From: Thermoflexales bacterium
GTDB lineage: Bacteria; Chloroflexota; Anaerolineae; J036; Brachytrichaceae
Direction of reading: 5' to 3'
NCBI GenBank assembly: GCA_019694215.1
Contig: JAIBCK010000006.1
Location: 1 to 61,710, forward strand
Length of the DNA: 61,710 nucleotides
The notes below the pieces were generated by a model. It was not told the origin of the DNA. It saw only the letters and a list, made by a program, of their open reading frames with translations, and searched no databases. Of this stretch, positions 11,905 to 21,129 are shown piece after piece; the first letter of the stretch is position 1; each line of letters opens with the position of its first letter. The translations under genes were made by a program, and so were the position numbers.

Positions 11905-13209
11905 TCAAGCCTTCCGCACCATCCGCACCTTGGCTACGCGCAGGCGGTCCATCTCCTCGACGCGTAACGCCACCTTCATCCCCGGAACGTCGATCTCGTC
12001 GCCGGCATGCGCAACGCGACCGAGCCGGCCCATGATGTAGCCGGCAATCGTGTCGTAATTGGGATCGACCAGCCCCAGGTCAAACGCATCATTGACATCT
12101 CCAATCGTCGTCATGCCGTTGAGCAGCGCGCTGCCATCCGGGTTGGCCTGGATGTCCGGCTGGGTCTCTGCGGAGTCGCTGACCTCGCCCACGATGCGCG
12201 AGACCAGGTCGCCCAACGTTGCAAGCCCTGCCGTGCCGCCATATTCGTCCAGCACCACTGCCATGTACTCGTGGCGCGTGCGGAGCTGGGCGAGCAGCTC
12301 ATCGGCGCGCTGAGTATCCGGGACGAAGAGCGCCTCCCGCATGAGCTGGCGCACGGAAAGTGGGCGGGTGTTGGGCAGCAATGCCCGGATCAGGTCCTTG
12401 ACGTGCAGCACACCGACGATGCGATCCAGGTTGTCCTCGAACACCGGCATCCTGTCAAAGGCGTGCGCCGCCATGAGGTGGGCGACCTCGTGCAACGTCG
12501 AGTCGGCATCGACGCAGATCATCTCCGTGCGGGGAACCATCACCTCGCGCACGGACAGGTCGCCGAAGCTGAACACCTTGCTGATCATCTCGCCGGCACC
12601 GGACTCCAGCGTGCCGCCCTTCTGGCTCTCCTCGACCAGCATCTCCAGCTCGGTGGCCGAATACACGCGCGACGCGTGCCCGCTCATCTTGATCCCGAGC
12701 AGGCGGAGCACGCTGCGCGATGAGAAATTGAGCAACCAGATAAAGGGCCGCAGCACCTGGTTCATCGCATGCAGCGGCGGAACCACGACGCAGGCGACGT
12801 TCTCGACAGCCCGCAGTGCGATCGAGCGCGGCACGATTTCGCCCAGCACAAGATGGATATACGTCGCCAGCAGCAGGCCGAGGATGCCTCCAAGCGCCAG
12901 CACCGCGTCGTTCGGGAGGGGCAGATGCAACGCTTCGAGCGCATGTTCGAAGGCGCCCGAGATCGGCGGCTCGGCCAGGATACCCACCGCAATCGAGATG
13001 ATGGTGATGCCCGTCTGTGCGCCCGCGAGGAACCGCTCCATGTCGCCCATCACGAGCAGCGTCGTGCGCGCGCCGGCGCGGCCCTGTTCGGCAAGCTCGG
13101 TCAGGCGCGTGCGGCGCGAGGCAACCAGGCTGTACTCGGCCATGATGAATACCGAGGACAGCGCCGCGAGGACGATGAGGGTGAGGATTCCGGTGAGAAG
13201 CAGGGACAT
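11905..13209 (-). CDS. CNNM/CBS/CorC-domain membrane protein (hemolysin C family)
   Basis: A 434-residue protein. The N-terminal CNNM domain has four hydrophobic segments (about 1-25, 60-80, 95-125, 130-160), followed by a CBS pair beginning near the VMVPRTEM motif (about residue 215) and a C-terminal CorC_HlyC domain (about 345-430, with the DPNYDTIAGYI motif). CNNM/CorC proteins are linked to Mg2+ or other cation export, with CBS domains sensing nucleotides. ATG 13209 gives the usual MSLLLTG start; longer in-frame starts would add 93 unrelated residues. A CATACT -10-like box lies 12 bases upstream. It diverges from the 13249 gene. Confidence 0.9.
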   Translation of the reverse strand: MSLLLTGILTLIVLAALSSVFIMAEYSLVASRRTRLTELAEQGRAGARTTLLVMGDMERFLAGAQTGITIISIAVGILAEPPISGAFEHALEALHLPLPNDAVLALGGILGLLLATYIHLVLGEIVPRSIALRAVENVACVVVPPLHAMNQVLRPFIWLLNFSSRSVLRLLGIKMSGHASRVYSATELEMLVEESQKGGTLESGAGEMISKVFSFGDLSVREVMVPRTEMICVDADSTLHEVAHLMAAHAFDRMPVFEDNLDRIVGVLHVKDLIRALLPNTRPLSVRQLMREALFVPDTQRADELLAQLRTRHEYMAVVLDEYGGTAGLATLGDLVSRIVGEVSDSAETQPDIQANPDGSALLNGMTTIGDVNDAFDLGLVDPNYDTIAGYIMGRLGRVAHAGDEIDVPGMKVALRVEEMDRLRVAKVRMVRKA

Positions 13210-13221
13210 GAATGTTGTGGC

Positions 13222-13227
13222 AGTATG
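13222..13227 (-). promoter_or_regulatory. -10-like box CATACT for the CNNM gene
   Basis: CATACT on the minus strand, 12 bases before ATG 13209. Only 39 bases separate the two divergent start codons here, so the promoter of the plus-strand gene must overlap it. Confidence 0.4.
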
Positions 13228-13248
13228 GGGGCCGCGCGGCACGCCACC

Positions 13249-13917
13249 ATGACGGATCCGAATCCTAACCTGATTTCCAGACCCCGGAAGGGGATCTACA
13301 GCCACTTCAACGCGGCGGGCGAGCATGTCGCCGATGAGCGCTGGCAGCTCTTCCGCGACCAGGATTGGATGCGCGCCGACAGCGAGATCACCCGACCTCC
13401 CGCGTTCGGAGAGGCGCGCACCGAGTCGCACAGTGTGGAATGGCAGGCAGATCGCGCCGGCTGGTCGCTCAGTTCGCTCGTCATCCACACGGCTCGCAAC
13501 GCCCTGCGGCGAGAAGCGCGCTACAACGTGATCGGCGTGGGCGAGACCGCCGAGCTCGACGCGTGCTGGCAGGCGGGCGGCCAGGTCGGGCGCCTGCGCA
13601 TGGCCTGGTCGAGGACGACGGCGCCGCTCACCGCCTCACCGCTCTCGCTCATCGCCCCGCTGCGCGCCGAATCCCAGCAACACTTGACGGCCCTGACACT
13701 CGGCGCGCTCGGCTTCGAACCCCACTGGGACGCCCTCGGCCGGCACTCGCTGGGCCAGAAGAACCGAGCCACGCCCCTTGGCATGCGAAGTGCATTTGGC
13801 TACGCCTTGCGCGGTGCCGTCGACGCCGAGGTGTGGGTGGACGCGACGGATCTGCCCCTGACCTGCGAATACCGGGACGGCAGCCGGGTGCTCCTGACCG
13901 GCGTGTCGGCGGGCTAG
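13249..13917 (+). CDS. Conserved-looking protein of unknown function
   Basis: A 222-residue soluble protein with no signal peptide or membrane segment. Residues 65-115 (VEWQADRAGWSLSSLVIH onward) alternate as beta strands; the C-terminal quarter contains EVWVDATDLPLTCEYRDG, reminiscent of putative glycolipid-binding or beta-barrel proteins, but I cannot assign a family. ATG 13249 was chosen because upstream sequence is the divergent gene's promoter. GC content and codon pattern match the neighbours, so I believe it is a real gene. It is followed by a convergent AcpH-like gene. Confidence 0.6.
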   Translation: MTDPNPNLISRPRKGIYSHFNAAGEHVADERWQLFRDQDWMRADSEITRPPAFGEARTESHSVEWQADRAGWSLSSLVIHTARNALRREARYNVIGVGETAELDACWQAGGQVGRLRMAWSRTTAPLTASPLSLIAPLRAESQQHLTALTLGALGFEPHWDALGRHSLGQKNRATPLGMRSAFGYALRGAVDAEVWVDATDLPLTCEYRDGSRVLLTGVSAG

Positions 13918-13930
13918 GCGCGCACAACGG

Positions 13931-14518
13931 TCACTTCTGCCCGTCCACCCACCCCGCCACCGCGGCCCGAAGCGCGGGATAGAACGCCGTAAAATCCTCG
14001 CGCAGCCCGGTGAGGTTGGTGGTGAGCTCGTCGATCATCGGCACGAGCAGGCCCGGCCGGTGCAGCCGTCGCGACACCCGGGCCAACGTGCGCTCGATGC
14101 CCGCAACGCTGATGTAGTCGCCCAGCCAGTCCTGTGCGAGCATGTGCTCGACAAACGGCCGCGCCTCGGGCAGGCGTTCCCGGCTGAGCGCGTCAAACTG
14201 CCCATACACCTCACGGATGAACACCATCCGCGGCTGCTCGTGGAAGTGATCCCAGGCCAGCGACAGACAGTGATCGAAGAACAGGTCGACCAGGATCGAG
14301 GCAAAGCGGCGGCGCGGCGGGCTGATGCGTGCCCGGCTGCGCAGAAAGACGGGGTGCGCGTCGGTAAATGCGTCCACGAAGAGATGGCAGTCGGTCCCGC
14401 GTCGGATGGCCGGCGGCAGCCCCAGCCGCTTTTCGCCTTTGATCAAGTCGGCGAGCACATTGCCGAGGCGTATCTCGGGATCCGGCTCCGAGAGCGCGAC
14501 ATGGGCGAGCCAGTTCAT
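13931..14518 (-). CDS. acpH: ACP phosphodiesterase-like protein (DUF479)
   Basis: A 195-residue protein with the family start MNWLAHVALSE, a GNVLADLIKG motif, an all-helical HD-like core with RGTDCHLFVDAFTDAHP and ILVDLFFDHCLS metal-ligand segments. Members remove the 4'-phosphopantetheine arm from acyl carrier protein; some homologues may have other phosphodiesterase roles. No membrane segment. A TACACT box 7 bases before the start codon suggests a leaderless transcript, divergent from the solute-binding gene whose start lies 37 bases away. Confidence 0.82.
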   Translation of the reverse strand: MNWLAHVALSEPDPEIRLGNVLADLIKGEKRLGLPPAIRRGTDCHLFVDAFTDAHPVFLRSRARISPPRRRFASILVDLFFDHCLSLAWDHFHEQPRMVFIREVYGQFDALSRERLPEARPFVEHMLAQDWLGDYISVAGIERTLARVSRRLHRPGLLVPMIDELTTNLTGLREDFTAFYPALRAAVAGWVDGQK

Positions 14519-14525
14519 GCATGCG

Positions 14526-14531
14526 AGTGTA
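14526..14531 (-). promoter_or_regulatory. -10 box TACACT for the acpH-like gene
   Basis: Minus-strand TACACT with 7 bases to ATG 14518. The opposing TATACT box begins 9 bases away. Confidence 0.45.
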
Positions 14532-14539
14532 CCCGTCGA

Positions 14540-14545
14540 TATACT
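14540..14545 (+). promoter_or_regulatory. -10 box TATACT for the solute-binding lipoprotein
   Basis: TATACT with 9 bases to ATG 14555, so the predicted transcript starts within a base or two of the start codon. Confidence 0.55.
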
Positions 14546-14554
14546 GGCCCGCAC

Positions 14555-16477
14555 ATGAAAGCGACACGGATCCTGGCCGGGTGCGCCGCAGCGCTGGTGC
14601 TTGCAACCAGCGGCTGTGCGCCGCTCGTCATCAATTTCGGCCCAACGCCCACAGCCGACCCAGCGTTGCTGTACTCCCCCACCCCCGCGCCGAGCACGAC
14701 GGGCGTCTTCACGCCAACCCCGGCACCAACCGCGACACAGGTCCCGACGCCCGCACCGACGGCGACGCCGCTGCCGCCACCACCCATCACCGTGGCCCTG
14801 GCCGGCGAGCCCGAGACGCTGCATCCCTTTTACGCCGCAAGCGCATCGGCCCAGACCGTGCTGGGCGCGCTGTTTGTCGGTTGCATTGCGCCGGATGAGA
14901 ACGGCCGGCCCATCGCGCTCGGGTGCGAACGCGTGCCCACCGAGGCCAACGGAGATGCCCGATACACCGGCAACGGCCTCGACCGCGCGCTGGAAGTCAC
15001 GTTCACGATCCGCGCTGACTGGCGCTGGACGGATGGCAAACCCGTCACGGCCGCGGATGCCGTGTTCGCCTGGAAGCTGATGATGACGCCCCAGGCACTG
15101 GTGCGTGATGCCCTGACCCAGAAGGTGTGGTCGGTGCGCGCGGCTGGCCCGCGCGTGGCCGTTGTGCGCTTCCTGAGCGCGCGACAGGCCCAGGCCGCCG
15201 CCGCCGGCACCCTCAAGGGCGATGTCCCTTTTGACTACTTCTCGGACCGCGGCGACTATGCTGCCTATGCGAAGATCGACCAGCCGCTGTCGGACCCGCA
15301 GTACTGGGCCGTGTTGCGCTGGCTGCCCGCCCACGCCCTCGAGGACGTCAAGGCCGCGGATCAAGCCAAGTCCGCCTTCGCCCGCAAACCGCTCGGCGAC
15401 GGCGCTTTCGAGTTGGCCGAGTGGGTGCCCGGCAAGCAAATCATCCTGCAACGCACGGCCGCCCCCTTCCCCCTCACCCCCGCGGCGCGAACAGAGCGTC
15501 TGATCTTCAATTTCTACGCGAGCCCCGGCGCGGCCGTCGCCGCCGTCTCGAGCGGCGACGCCCAGCTCGGCCCGGCCATTCCCGCAACCGGCGCGACGGC
15601 GCCAACCACGACCGTGCCCTTGGCGCCGGCCCTCGTCGAAGTGTTGACCCTGAACACCAGCCGCGCCCCGTTCGACGAGCCGGCCGTGCGACGCGCCATC
15701 GCCCTCGCCCTCTCCGACCTGCCCGGGCTGAAGGAGGCGGTCGGCGAGCCGCCAGCCGAACCGGGCGCCCTCTTCGCCCTCGATGGCGGCACGACCGTAA
15801 CCCTGACCCGGGCGACCGGCGCGGATGCCCTGGCCGCCGCCCGCGACACCTTGCGCGTTGCCGGATGGCGTTGCGAGGGGGCCGGCGCGCCCTGCCAGCG
15901 CACGATTACGACGACCAACCGCGCAGGCACCGTCACAGGCACGACGCGCCAGACGCTGAGCTTCACCCTCACGACCAACCAGCGCGAGCCGCGCACGGCG
16001 CTGACCCAGCTCATCCAGAAGCGGCTCGGCGAGATCGGAATCGGCGTCGATGTCTCCATCGTATACGGACTGGGCGCGCAGAGCCGGCTCTTTGCGCCCG
16101 CCGAGCAGGGCGGCCTGCTCGCCCGTCGCGACTTTGACGCCGTGCTGTATCAGCGCGCCCCGGTCACCCGCCTCGCCAGCAGCTTCTCCTGCGCGGCCAT
16201 CCCGAACCCGGACAAGGGCTTGGGCGGCGACAACCTTTCGGGCCTGTGCGACGCCGCCCTCGATGCGCGCATCCGGGCGGCCGAACTGGGTCCCAATCTG
16301 ATCGGGGCCGATGGCGGCAGCGCCGACGCTCAGGCCGCGGCCACCGCGATCGCACAGGCCAGCGTCGTGATCCCCCTCTACACGCCGCGACAGGTGCTGC
16401 CCGTGCGCGGGGTGAGGGGCCTGCGACCCGGTCCCGCCGCCCCCGTCACCTGGAACGCCTGGGCGTGGGAGCGGTGA
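14555..16477 (+). CDS. ABC transporter solute-binding lipoprotein, family 5
   Basis: A 640-residue lipoprotein (ATSGC lipobox, Cys21) with a TP-rich spacer at about 30-75 and then a peptide/nickel-type binding domain: ITVALAGEPETLHPF at its start and WRWTDGKPVTAADAVFAWK near residue 155, both diagnostic of family 5 (DppA/OppA). The protein binds oligopeptides or similar solutes outside the membrane and hands them to a permease. No permease or ATPase gene is adjacent, so it is an orphan binding protein here. A paralogue with a membrane anchor instead of a lipobox lies at 55596-57254. Confidence 0.88.
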   Translation: MKATRILAGCAAALVLATSGCAPLVINFGPTPTADPALLYSPTPAPSTTGVFTPTPAPTATQVPTPAPTATPLPPPPITVALAGEPETLHPFYAASASAQTVLGALFVGCIAPDENGRPIALGCERVPTEANGDARYTGNGLDRALEVTFTIRADWRWTDGKPVTAADAVFAWKLMMTPQALVRDALTQKVWSVRAAGPRVAVVRFLSARQAQAAAAGTLKGDVPFDYFSDRGDYAAYAKIDQPLSDPQYWAVLRWLPAHALEDVKAADQAKSAFARKPLGDGAFELAEWVPGKQIILQRTAAPFPLTPAARTERLIFNFYASPGAAVAAVSSGDAQLGPAIPATGATAPTTTVPLAPALVEVLTLNTSRAPFDEPAVRRAIALALSDLPGLKEAVGEPPAEPGALFALDGGTTVTLTRATGADALAAARDTLRVAGWRCEGAGAPCQRTITTTNRAGTVTGTTRQTLSFTLTTNQREPRTALTQLIQKRLGEIGIGVDVSIVYGLGAQSRLFAPAEQGGLLARRDFDAVLYQRAPVTRLASSFSCAAIPNPDKGLGGDNLSGLCDAALDARIRAAELGPNLIGADGGSADAQAAATAIAQASVVIPLYTPRQVLPVRGVRGLRPGPAAPVTWNAWAWER

Positions 16478-16480
16478 TGG

Positions 16481-16486
16481 TAAAAT
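16481..16486 (+). promoter_or_regulatory. -10 box TAAAAT for the nusA operon
   Basis: TAAAAT lies just past the preceding stop codon and about 30 bases before the leader hairpin, so the transcript would begin near 16493 and include the whole hairpin. Confidence 0.5.
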
Positions 16487-16515
16487 AGGCGCAACCGACC
16501 TCCGGACGTGATTGA

Positions 16516-16546
16516 CAAGAGTGGGCTCAACCCGCTCTTGTTTTGT
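16516..16546 (+). terminator. Leader hairpin with T-run before nusA (rimP-leader-like attenuator)
   Basis: A 10-base-pair stem, 16516-16525 with 16531-16540 (one G-T pair), a 5-base loop and then TTTTGT. It lies downstream of the TAAAAT box and 39 bases before the nusA ATG. The stem sequence (AAGAGTGGG and its partner) looks like the terminator-type leaders known in front of rimP-nusA operons. It could end the upstream transcript, attenuate nusA in response to NusA level, or both. Confidence 0.7.
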
Positions 16547-16584
16547 CTACGGACCCGGAAAATGCCGGCCGAAAACGAGCAATC

Positions 16585-18465
16585 ATGAAAAGTGAATTCG
16601 CGCTTGCCCTCAATCAAGTCATGTCCGAGCGGAACCTGCCGCGCGACGTGATCACGAACGTGCTGGAAACTGCCCTGGTTCAGTCGTACCGCAAGAACGC
16701 CAACGTCATGAACAGTCAGAACGTGGCGGCCAAGGTCGATGTGGACAGCGGCGACATGCGCATCTTCGTCGAGAAAGAGGTCGTCGATGCCGTGATGGAC
16801 GACCGGACCGAGGTGACACGCGACGAGGCCCGCAAGGACCAGCCCGATGCCGAGGTCGGAGATGTCGTGTTGATCGACGTCACGAGCAAGGATTTCGGCC
16901 GCATTGCGGCGCAGAACGCCAAGCAGATGATCGTGCAGAAGCTGCGCGAAGCGGAGCGCGATTTTCAGTTCAGCCAGTTTGCCGAGCGCGAGAACGAAAT
17001 CGTCAACGGCATCATCACCAGCGTCACACCCAGCAGCGTGGTGGTCAACCTCGGCCGCGCCGAGGGCATCCTGCTGCGCAAGGAATGGATCCCGGGCGAG
17101 AAGTACGAACCGCAGATGCGCATCCGCGCCTTCGTCACCGAAGTCAAGCGCAGCATCCGCGGCCCGCAGATCCTGCTCAGCCGCGCCAACAAGAACATGC
17201 TGCGGCGGCTGCTCGAGATCGAAGTCCCGGAAATCGCCAAGGCGCAGGTGGAAATCAAGGCCATCGCGCGCGAGGCAGGCTCGCGCTCCAAGGTCGCCGT
17301 GGCCGCGCTTCAGGCCGGCATCGACCCGGTCGGTGCCTGCGTGGGCCAGCGCGGCACGCGCATCCAGCAGATCGTCACCGAGCTCAAGAACGAGAAGATC
17401 GACGTGATCGAGTGGAATGCCGATCCGACCGTTTTCATCACAAAGGCGCTCAGCCCGGCAAAGGCGCTCTCGGTTCATCCCGACCTGCAGGCCGAAGGGA
17501 AGGACGCCCACGCCGCGACCGTCATCGTGCCCGACGACCAGCTTTCGCTGGCCATCGGCCGCGAGGGTCAGAACGCCCGGCTGGCCGCGCGCCTGACGCT
17601 GTGGCACATCGACATCAAGAGCACGACCGAGGCGCTGAGCGACGCGCTGGGTAAACTCGACGCGAACGCCGACATGCAGGCCTGGGTCGGTCCCGATGTC
17701 GTGGCACTGTCCGCGCCCTGCCAGGAGCTGTTGCTCCGCCAGCGGGCCGTCGCCTCACCGCTCACGGCGGATGATGCGCTGATGGTCAAGCGCGTGATCG
17801 ATGCCGTGTATGCCTATCAGGCCGCCACCCGGGATGCCTCCGGCGCGGCACCGGCCAGCATGGAGCAGCGCCCGAACACGGAGGCCCTGGCCGCCCGACG
17901 CGAAGCGCGCCAGGCCGCGCTGGCCGCCATTCCGCGCGAGGCGTTTGGCATCCCGATTGCGACCCTGGAACTGTCCCCGCGCGTGATGGAGCACATCCAG
18001 CGCGCCGGAGCTCTGTCCGTTGGACAACTCATGGAGTATCGCGTCCGCGGTGACGAGGGTCTGCTCTCGATCGAGGGCATCGGCCCAAAGGCACTGACGG
18101 AGATCAAGCTTGCGTTGGACAAGGTGATGGGTTCCCTGCCCGCGCCCAAGCCTGCGGTGGAGGCCGAAGCGACGCCGGTGGCCTCGCCCGAAGGCGGAGC
18201 GGCTGTCGCCAAACCCGCCGAGCCGGAGGACCCGCGCAGCGCCGAGCAGATCTTCAAGGATGCGATCCTGGCCGAAACGGAGGAAAGCGAGGACGAGGAG
18301 GATACGCCTGCCCGCCCCGCCACGCCTGCCGCAAAGGGCAAGAAGAAGGACGTCAAGAAGAAGGGCGGCAAGCCCGGCCGGGAGCGCGTGTTAATATTCG
18401 ACGAGGAGCTGGGTCGAATGGTTCCGGCGCGCCCGAACCGCGGCGACGACGACTTCGACGATTAG
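16585..18465 (+). CDS. nusA: Transcription factor NusA
   Basis: A 626-residue protein, longer than the usual 350-500. Order: NusA N-terminal RNA polymerase-binding domain (1-130), S1 domain (about 135-200), two KH domains (about 205-345, with VGQRGTRIQQI and LAIGREGQNARLA), a linker, an RpoA-C-terminus-like helix-hairpin-helix domain (about 450-515), and a charged, Lys/Glu-rich tail. NusA controls pausing, termination and antitermination. ATG 16585 fits the family start (MKSEFALAL); an in-frame TTG at 16543 lies inside the leader hairpin's T-run. Downstream genes ylxR and infB follow in the usual order, but rimP is missing upstream. Confidence 0.95.
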   Translation: MKSEFALALNQVMSERNLPRDVITNVLETALVQSYRKNANVMNSQNVAAKVDVDSGDMRIFVEKEVVDAVMDDRTEVTRDEARKDQPDAEVGDVVLIDVTSKDFGRIAAQNAKQMIVQKLREAERDFQFSQFAERENEIVNGIITSVTPSSVVVNLGRAEGILLRKEWIPGEKYEPQMRIRAFVTEVKRSIRGPQILLSRANKNMLRRLLEIEVPEIAKAQVEIKAIAREAGSRSKVAVAALQAGIDPVGACVGQRGTRIQQIVTELKNEKIDVIEWNADPTVFITKALSPAKALSVHPDLQAEGKDAHAATVIVPDDQLSLAIGREGQNARLAARLTLWHIDIKSTTEALSDALGKLDANADMQAWVGPDVVALSAPCQELLLRQRAVASPLTADDALMVKRVIDAVYAYQAATRDASGAAPASMEQRPNTEALAARREARQAALAAIPREAFGIPIATLELSPRVMEHIQRAGALSVGQLMEYRVRGDEGLLSIEGIGPKALTEIKLALDKVMGSLPAPKPAVEAEATPVASPEGGAAVAKPAEPEDPRSAEQIFKDAILAETEESEDEEDTPARPATPAAKGKKKDVKKKGGKPGRERVLIFDEELGRMVPARPNRGDDDFDD

Positions 18466-18486
18466 TCGAGCAAGAGGGTATCGCCG

Positions 18487-18774
18487 ATGGCCGGTCCGAA
18501 GGGGCCAAAGCCCAAACATGTGCCGTTGCGGACGTGCATCGGCACTGGAGAGAGACATCCCAAGCGCGACATGGCGCGCCTGGTCAAAACAGAGGAAGGG
18601 CATATCGTCGTGGATCCCACGGGCAAACGTTCGGGCAGCCGCGGGGCGTATATCGTCAAGCGACTGGACGCCCTCGAACAGGCCATCAAGCGCAAGGCGC
18701 TGGAAGCCGAGTTTGAGGGGCCGATCCCACCCGGGGACCTCGACGTCCTGCGAACGTACTTCAGTCAGTTCTAA
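18487..18774 (+). CDS. ylxR: YlxR/RnpM (DUF448) RNA-binding protein
   Basis: A 95-residue basic protein in its standard place between nusA and infB. It has the PLRTCIG start and the RGAYI(V) motif of the family; YlxR/RnpM binds RNA and modulates RNase P. The second Cys of the usual RxCxxC element is Thr here (CIGTGE). The start follows AGAGGG-like sequence (caagaggg) by a few bases. The C-terminal region is less typical than the first 60 residues. Confidence 0.85.
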   Translation: MAGPKGPKPKHVPLRTCIGTGERHPKRDMARLVKTEEGHIVVDPTGKRSGSRGAYIVKRLDALEQAIKRKALEAEFEGPIPPGDLDVLRTYFSQF

Positions 18775-18968
18775 CACAGCCGTGTCACAGCAACGTTGTT
18801 TCCGACTGTCCGGAGCGAGCTTCTCGATGAACAGGAATCGATAGGCTGGCGCACTGGCCCGCATGGGCGGGTCCGGGCATGGCGAACGGCGCAGGCTGAC
18901 AACGGCCTGCGTTTTTTGTTGTCCGCGCATCGCGCATGTGCGCAAGCGGACCGTGTGGAGGTGGACTT
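18775..18968 (+). other. Structured intergenic region between ylxR and infB
   Basis: 194 bases without a gene, unusual inside this normally tight operon. It contains a GC-rich potential hairpin around 18856-18873 (GGCCCGC with GCGGGTC) and then a perfect terminator-like hairpin at 18890-18917. The rest shows nothing I can identify. It may be an attenuator leader for infB or an internal small RNA. Confidence 0.55.
18890..18917 (+). terminator. Intrinsic terminator or attenuator before infB
   Basis: Perfect 7-base-pair stem CGCAGGC (18890-18896) with GCCTGCG (18905-18911), an 8-base loop, then six T. It would stop transcripts coming from nusA-ylxR about 50 bases before the infB start. Confidence 0.75.
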
Positions 18969-21107
18969 ATGGCTACGACAACGAACCCGCCCCGGCCGAA
19001 CAGCGGCGGGGCGTCATCTGCGGGTGCAAGCAGGCCGAACAGCGGACCGAGCAACCCGCCCCGCCCGGCGACACAGAGCCCACCCCCTGCCCCGCCCCGC
19101 GCGCCGATCAACCCGTCCTCGGGGCAATCACAACGAGACAACACCCGTCCGTTGGGCGGTTCGCGTCCGGCACCGCGCATGAGCGGTGGCGCGCGCAGCG
19201 GCCCACCGCCGAGCGCGCGCGACCGCCAGGGCGGGCGGTCCAACCAGCCTCCCGCGCCGCGCGAGAAGCGCGAGATCGAGCTGCCGGATTCGATCACCGT
19301 GCGCGAGCTCGGTCTGGCGATCAACGCCTCACCGGTGAACATCATCCGCGAGTTGATGAACAACGGCGTGATGGCGACCATCAATCAGCAGCTCGACTTC
19401 GACTCAGCGGCCATTGTTGCGGACGCCTTCGGCTATGTCGCAAAGGCCAAGGCCGTCGTCGTCCATTCCATCGTTGAGGAACTGGCCGGCGGTGAAGGTG
19501 GCGCGGCTCCCACCGCCAATGGCAAGCCCGCGCCCGCGCGCGCCGCGACCCTGCGCCTGCGCCTGCTGCAGAAAGAGGGCGATCAGATGAAGGATGCCCG
19601 CGCGCCCGTGGTCACCATCATGGGCCACGTCGACCATGGCAAGACCTCGCTGCTCGACGCCATCCGCAGCTCGGACGTGGCGGCGGGAGAGGCCGGTGGC
19701 ATCACCCAGCACATCGGCGCCTATCAGGTCGAACACGAGAACCGCCGCATCACGTTCCTTGACACGCCGGGCCACGAGGCTTTCACCGCGATGCGCGCGC
19801 GTGGCGCGCAGACCACCGATGTCGCCATCATCGTGGTCGCTGCCGATGACGGCGTGATGCCGCAGACCAAGGAGGCCATCGCGCACGCGCGGGCCGCCCA
19901 GGTGCCGATCATCGTCGCCCTCAACAAGATCGACCGGCCAAATGCCAACCCGGAGCTGGTAAAGAAGGAGCTCATGGAATCGGGGCTGACTCCCGATGAC
20001 TGGGGCGGCGACACGATGGTCGTGCCGGTCTCAGCCAAGCAGCGCACCGGCATCCAGGATTTGCTGGAGGCCATCCTGTTGACGGCCGAATCACTTGACA
20101 CCATCCGCGCCAACGCCGAGCGGGCCGCGGTGGGGACGATCATTGAATCCTCGTTGGACAAGCAGCAGGGCGCCCGCGCGACTGTACTGGTGCAGAACGG
20201 CACGCTGAACCTCGGCGACGCCTTCGTGGCCGGCAAGATCCACGGGCGTGTGCGCGCGATGTTCGACTTCCGCGGGCACCGCGTCAAGAAGGCGGCCCCC
20301 TCGACGCCGGTCAGCATTACCGGTCTGTCCGATGTGCCGGTGGCTGGCGACGTGTTTGAAGTGGTCGCCGATGACCGCGCCGCGCGCGCATTGGCGGCGC
20401 AGCGCGCGCTCAACGACAAGGCCGGCTCCGCGCGTGGACCGCAGCGCGCGACGACGCTGGACCAGTACTTCGCGCGCGCCAAGGAAGGCAAGTCCAAGAA
20501 GCTGTATCTGATCGTCAAAGCCGACAACCAGGGCTCACTGCCTCCCATCGTCGAATCCCTCAACAAGATCGAGTCTGGTGAAGAGGAAGTGCGGTTGGAC
20601 GTCATCCAGTCCGGCACGGGCGCCGTCACCGAGAGCGACGTTGATCTGGCCATTGCGTCGGGCGCGGTGATCCTCGGCTTCGAGGTCGGGATGGACAGCG
20701 CGGCGCGCAAGAAGGCGGAAGCCAACGGCGTCGACACGCGCTTCTACACCGTCATCTACAAGCTGATCGAGGACATCGAGCTGGCCTTGAAGGGCATGCT
20801 CGCTCCGAAGGTCGTCGAGAAGGTGGTCGGCACGGCCGAGGTCAAGCAGCTCTTCAAGATCCCCAAGGTCGGCAACATTGCCGGCAGCATCGTCCGCACC
20901 GGCGTGGCGCAGCGCAACGCGCGCGCACGCGTGATCCGCGGCGGTGCCCCCATCCATGCCGGCCCGGTCGGGTCGCTCAAACGCCTGACCGACGACGTCA
21001 AGGAAGTGCGCGCCGGCCTCGAGTGCGGCATCATGGTTGAGGGCTTCAGCGAGTTCAAGCCCGGTGACCTGATCGAGTTCGTCGTGGAGGAGACCGAGGC
21101 GCGCTGA
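18969..21107 (+). CDS. infB: Translation initiation factor IF-2
   Basis: A 712-residue GTPase. Residues 1-100 are a disordered Pro/Ser/Arg/Asn-rich tail. The IF-2 N-terminal motif domain covers about 105-160. The G domain begins at GHVDHGKTS (about 216) with DTPGH and NKID motifs, followed by the beta-barrel, the IF-2 domain 3 and the fMet-tRNA-binding C-terminal domain. ATG 18969 is preceded by GGAGG with 7-base spacing, a strong and decisive ribosome binding site; an in-frame codon 33 bases upstream lacks one. The gene is followed 22 bases later by rbfA. Confidence 0.97.
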   Translation: MATTTNPPRPNSGGASSAGASRPNSGPSNPPRPATQSPPPAPPRAPINPSSGQSQRDNTRPLGGSRPAPRMSGGARSGPPPSARDRQGGRSNQPPAPREKREIELPDSITVRELGLAINASPVNIIRELMNNGVMATINQQLDFDSAAIVADAFGYVAKAKAVVVHSIVEELAGGEGGAAPTANGKPAPARAATLRLRLLQKEGDQMKDARAPVVTIMGHVDHGKTSLLDAIRSSDVAAGEAGGITQHIGAYQVEHENRRITFLDTPGHEAFTAMRARGAQTTDVAIIVVAADDGVMPQTKEAIAHARAAQVPIIVALNKIDRPNANPELVKKELMESGLTPDDWGGDTMVVPVSAKQRTGIQDLLEAILLTAESLDTIRANAERAAVGTIIESSLDKQQGARATVLVQNGTLNLGDAFVAGKIHGRVRAMFDFRGHRVKKAAPSTPVSITGLSDVPVAGDVFEVVADDRAARALAAQRALNDKAGSARGPQRATTLDQYFARAKEGKSKKLYLIVKADNQGSLPPIVESLNKIESGEEEVRLDVIQSGTGAVTESDVDLAIASGAVILGFEVGMDSAARKKAEANGVDTRFYTVIYKLIEDIELALKGMLAPKVVEKVVGTAEVKQLFKIPKVGNIAGSIVRTGVAQRNARARVIRGGAPIHAGPVGSLKRLTDDVKEVRAGLECGIMVEGFSEFKPGDLIEFVVEETEAR

Positions 21108-21129
21108 TCGGGCGCCAAAGGGGTGCGTG

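Noticed and set aside
16543-16584. Upstream TTG start for nusA adding 14 residues
   Set aside because: The added codons lie in the T-run of the leader hairpin and have no ribosome binding site; ATG 16585 matches the family start.
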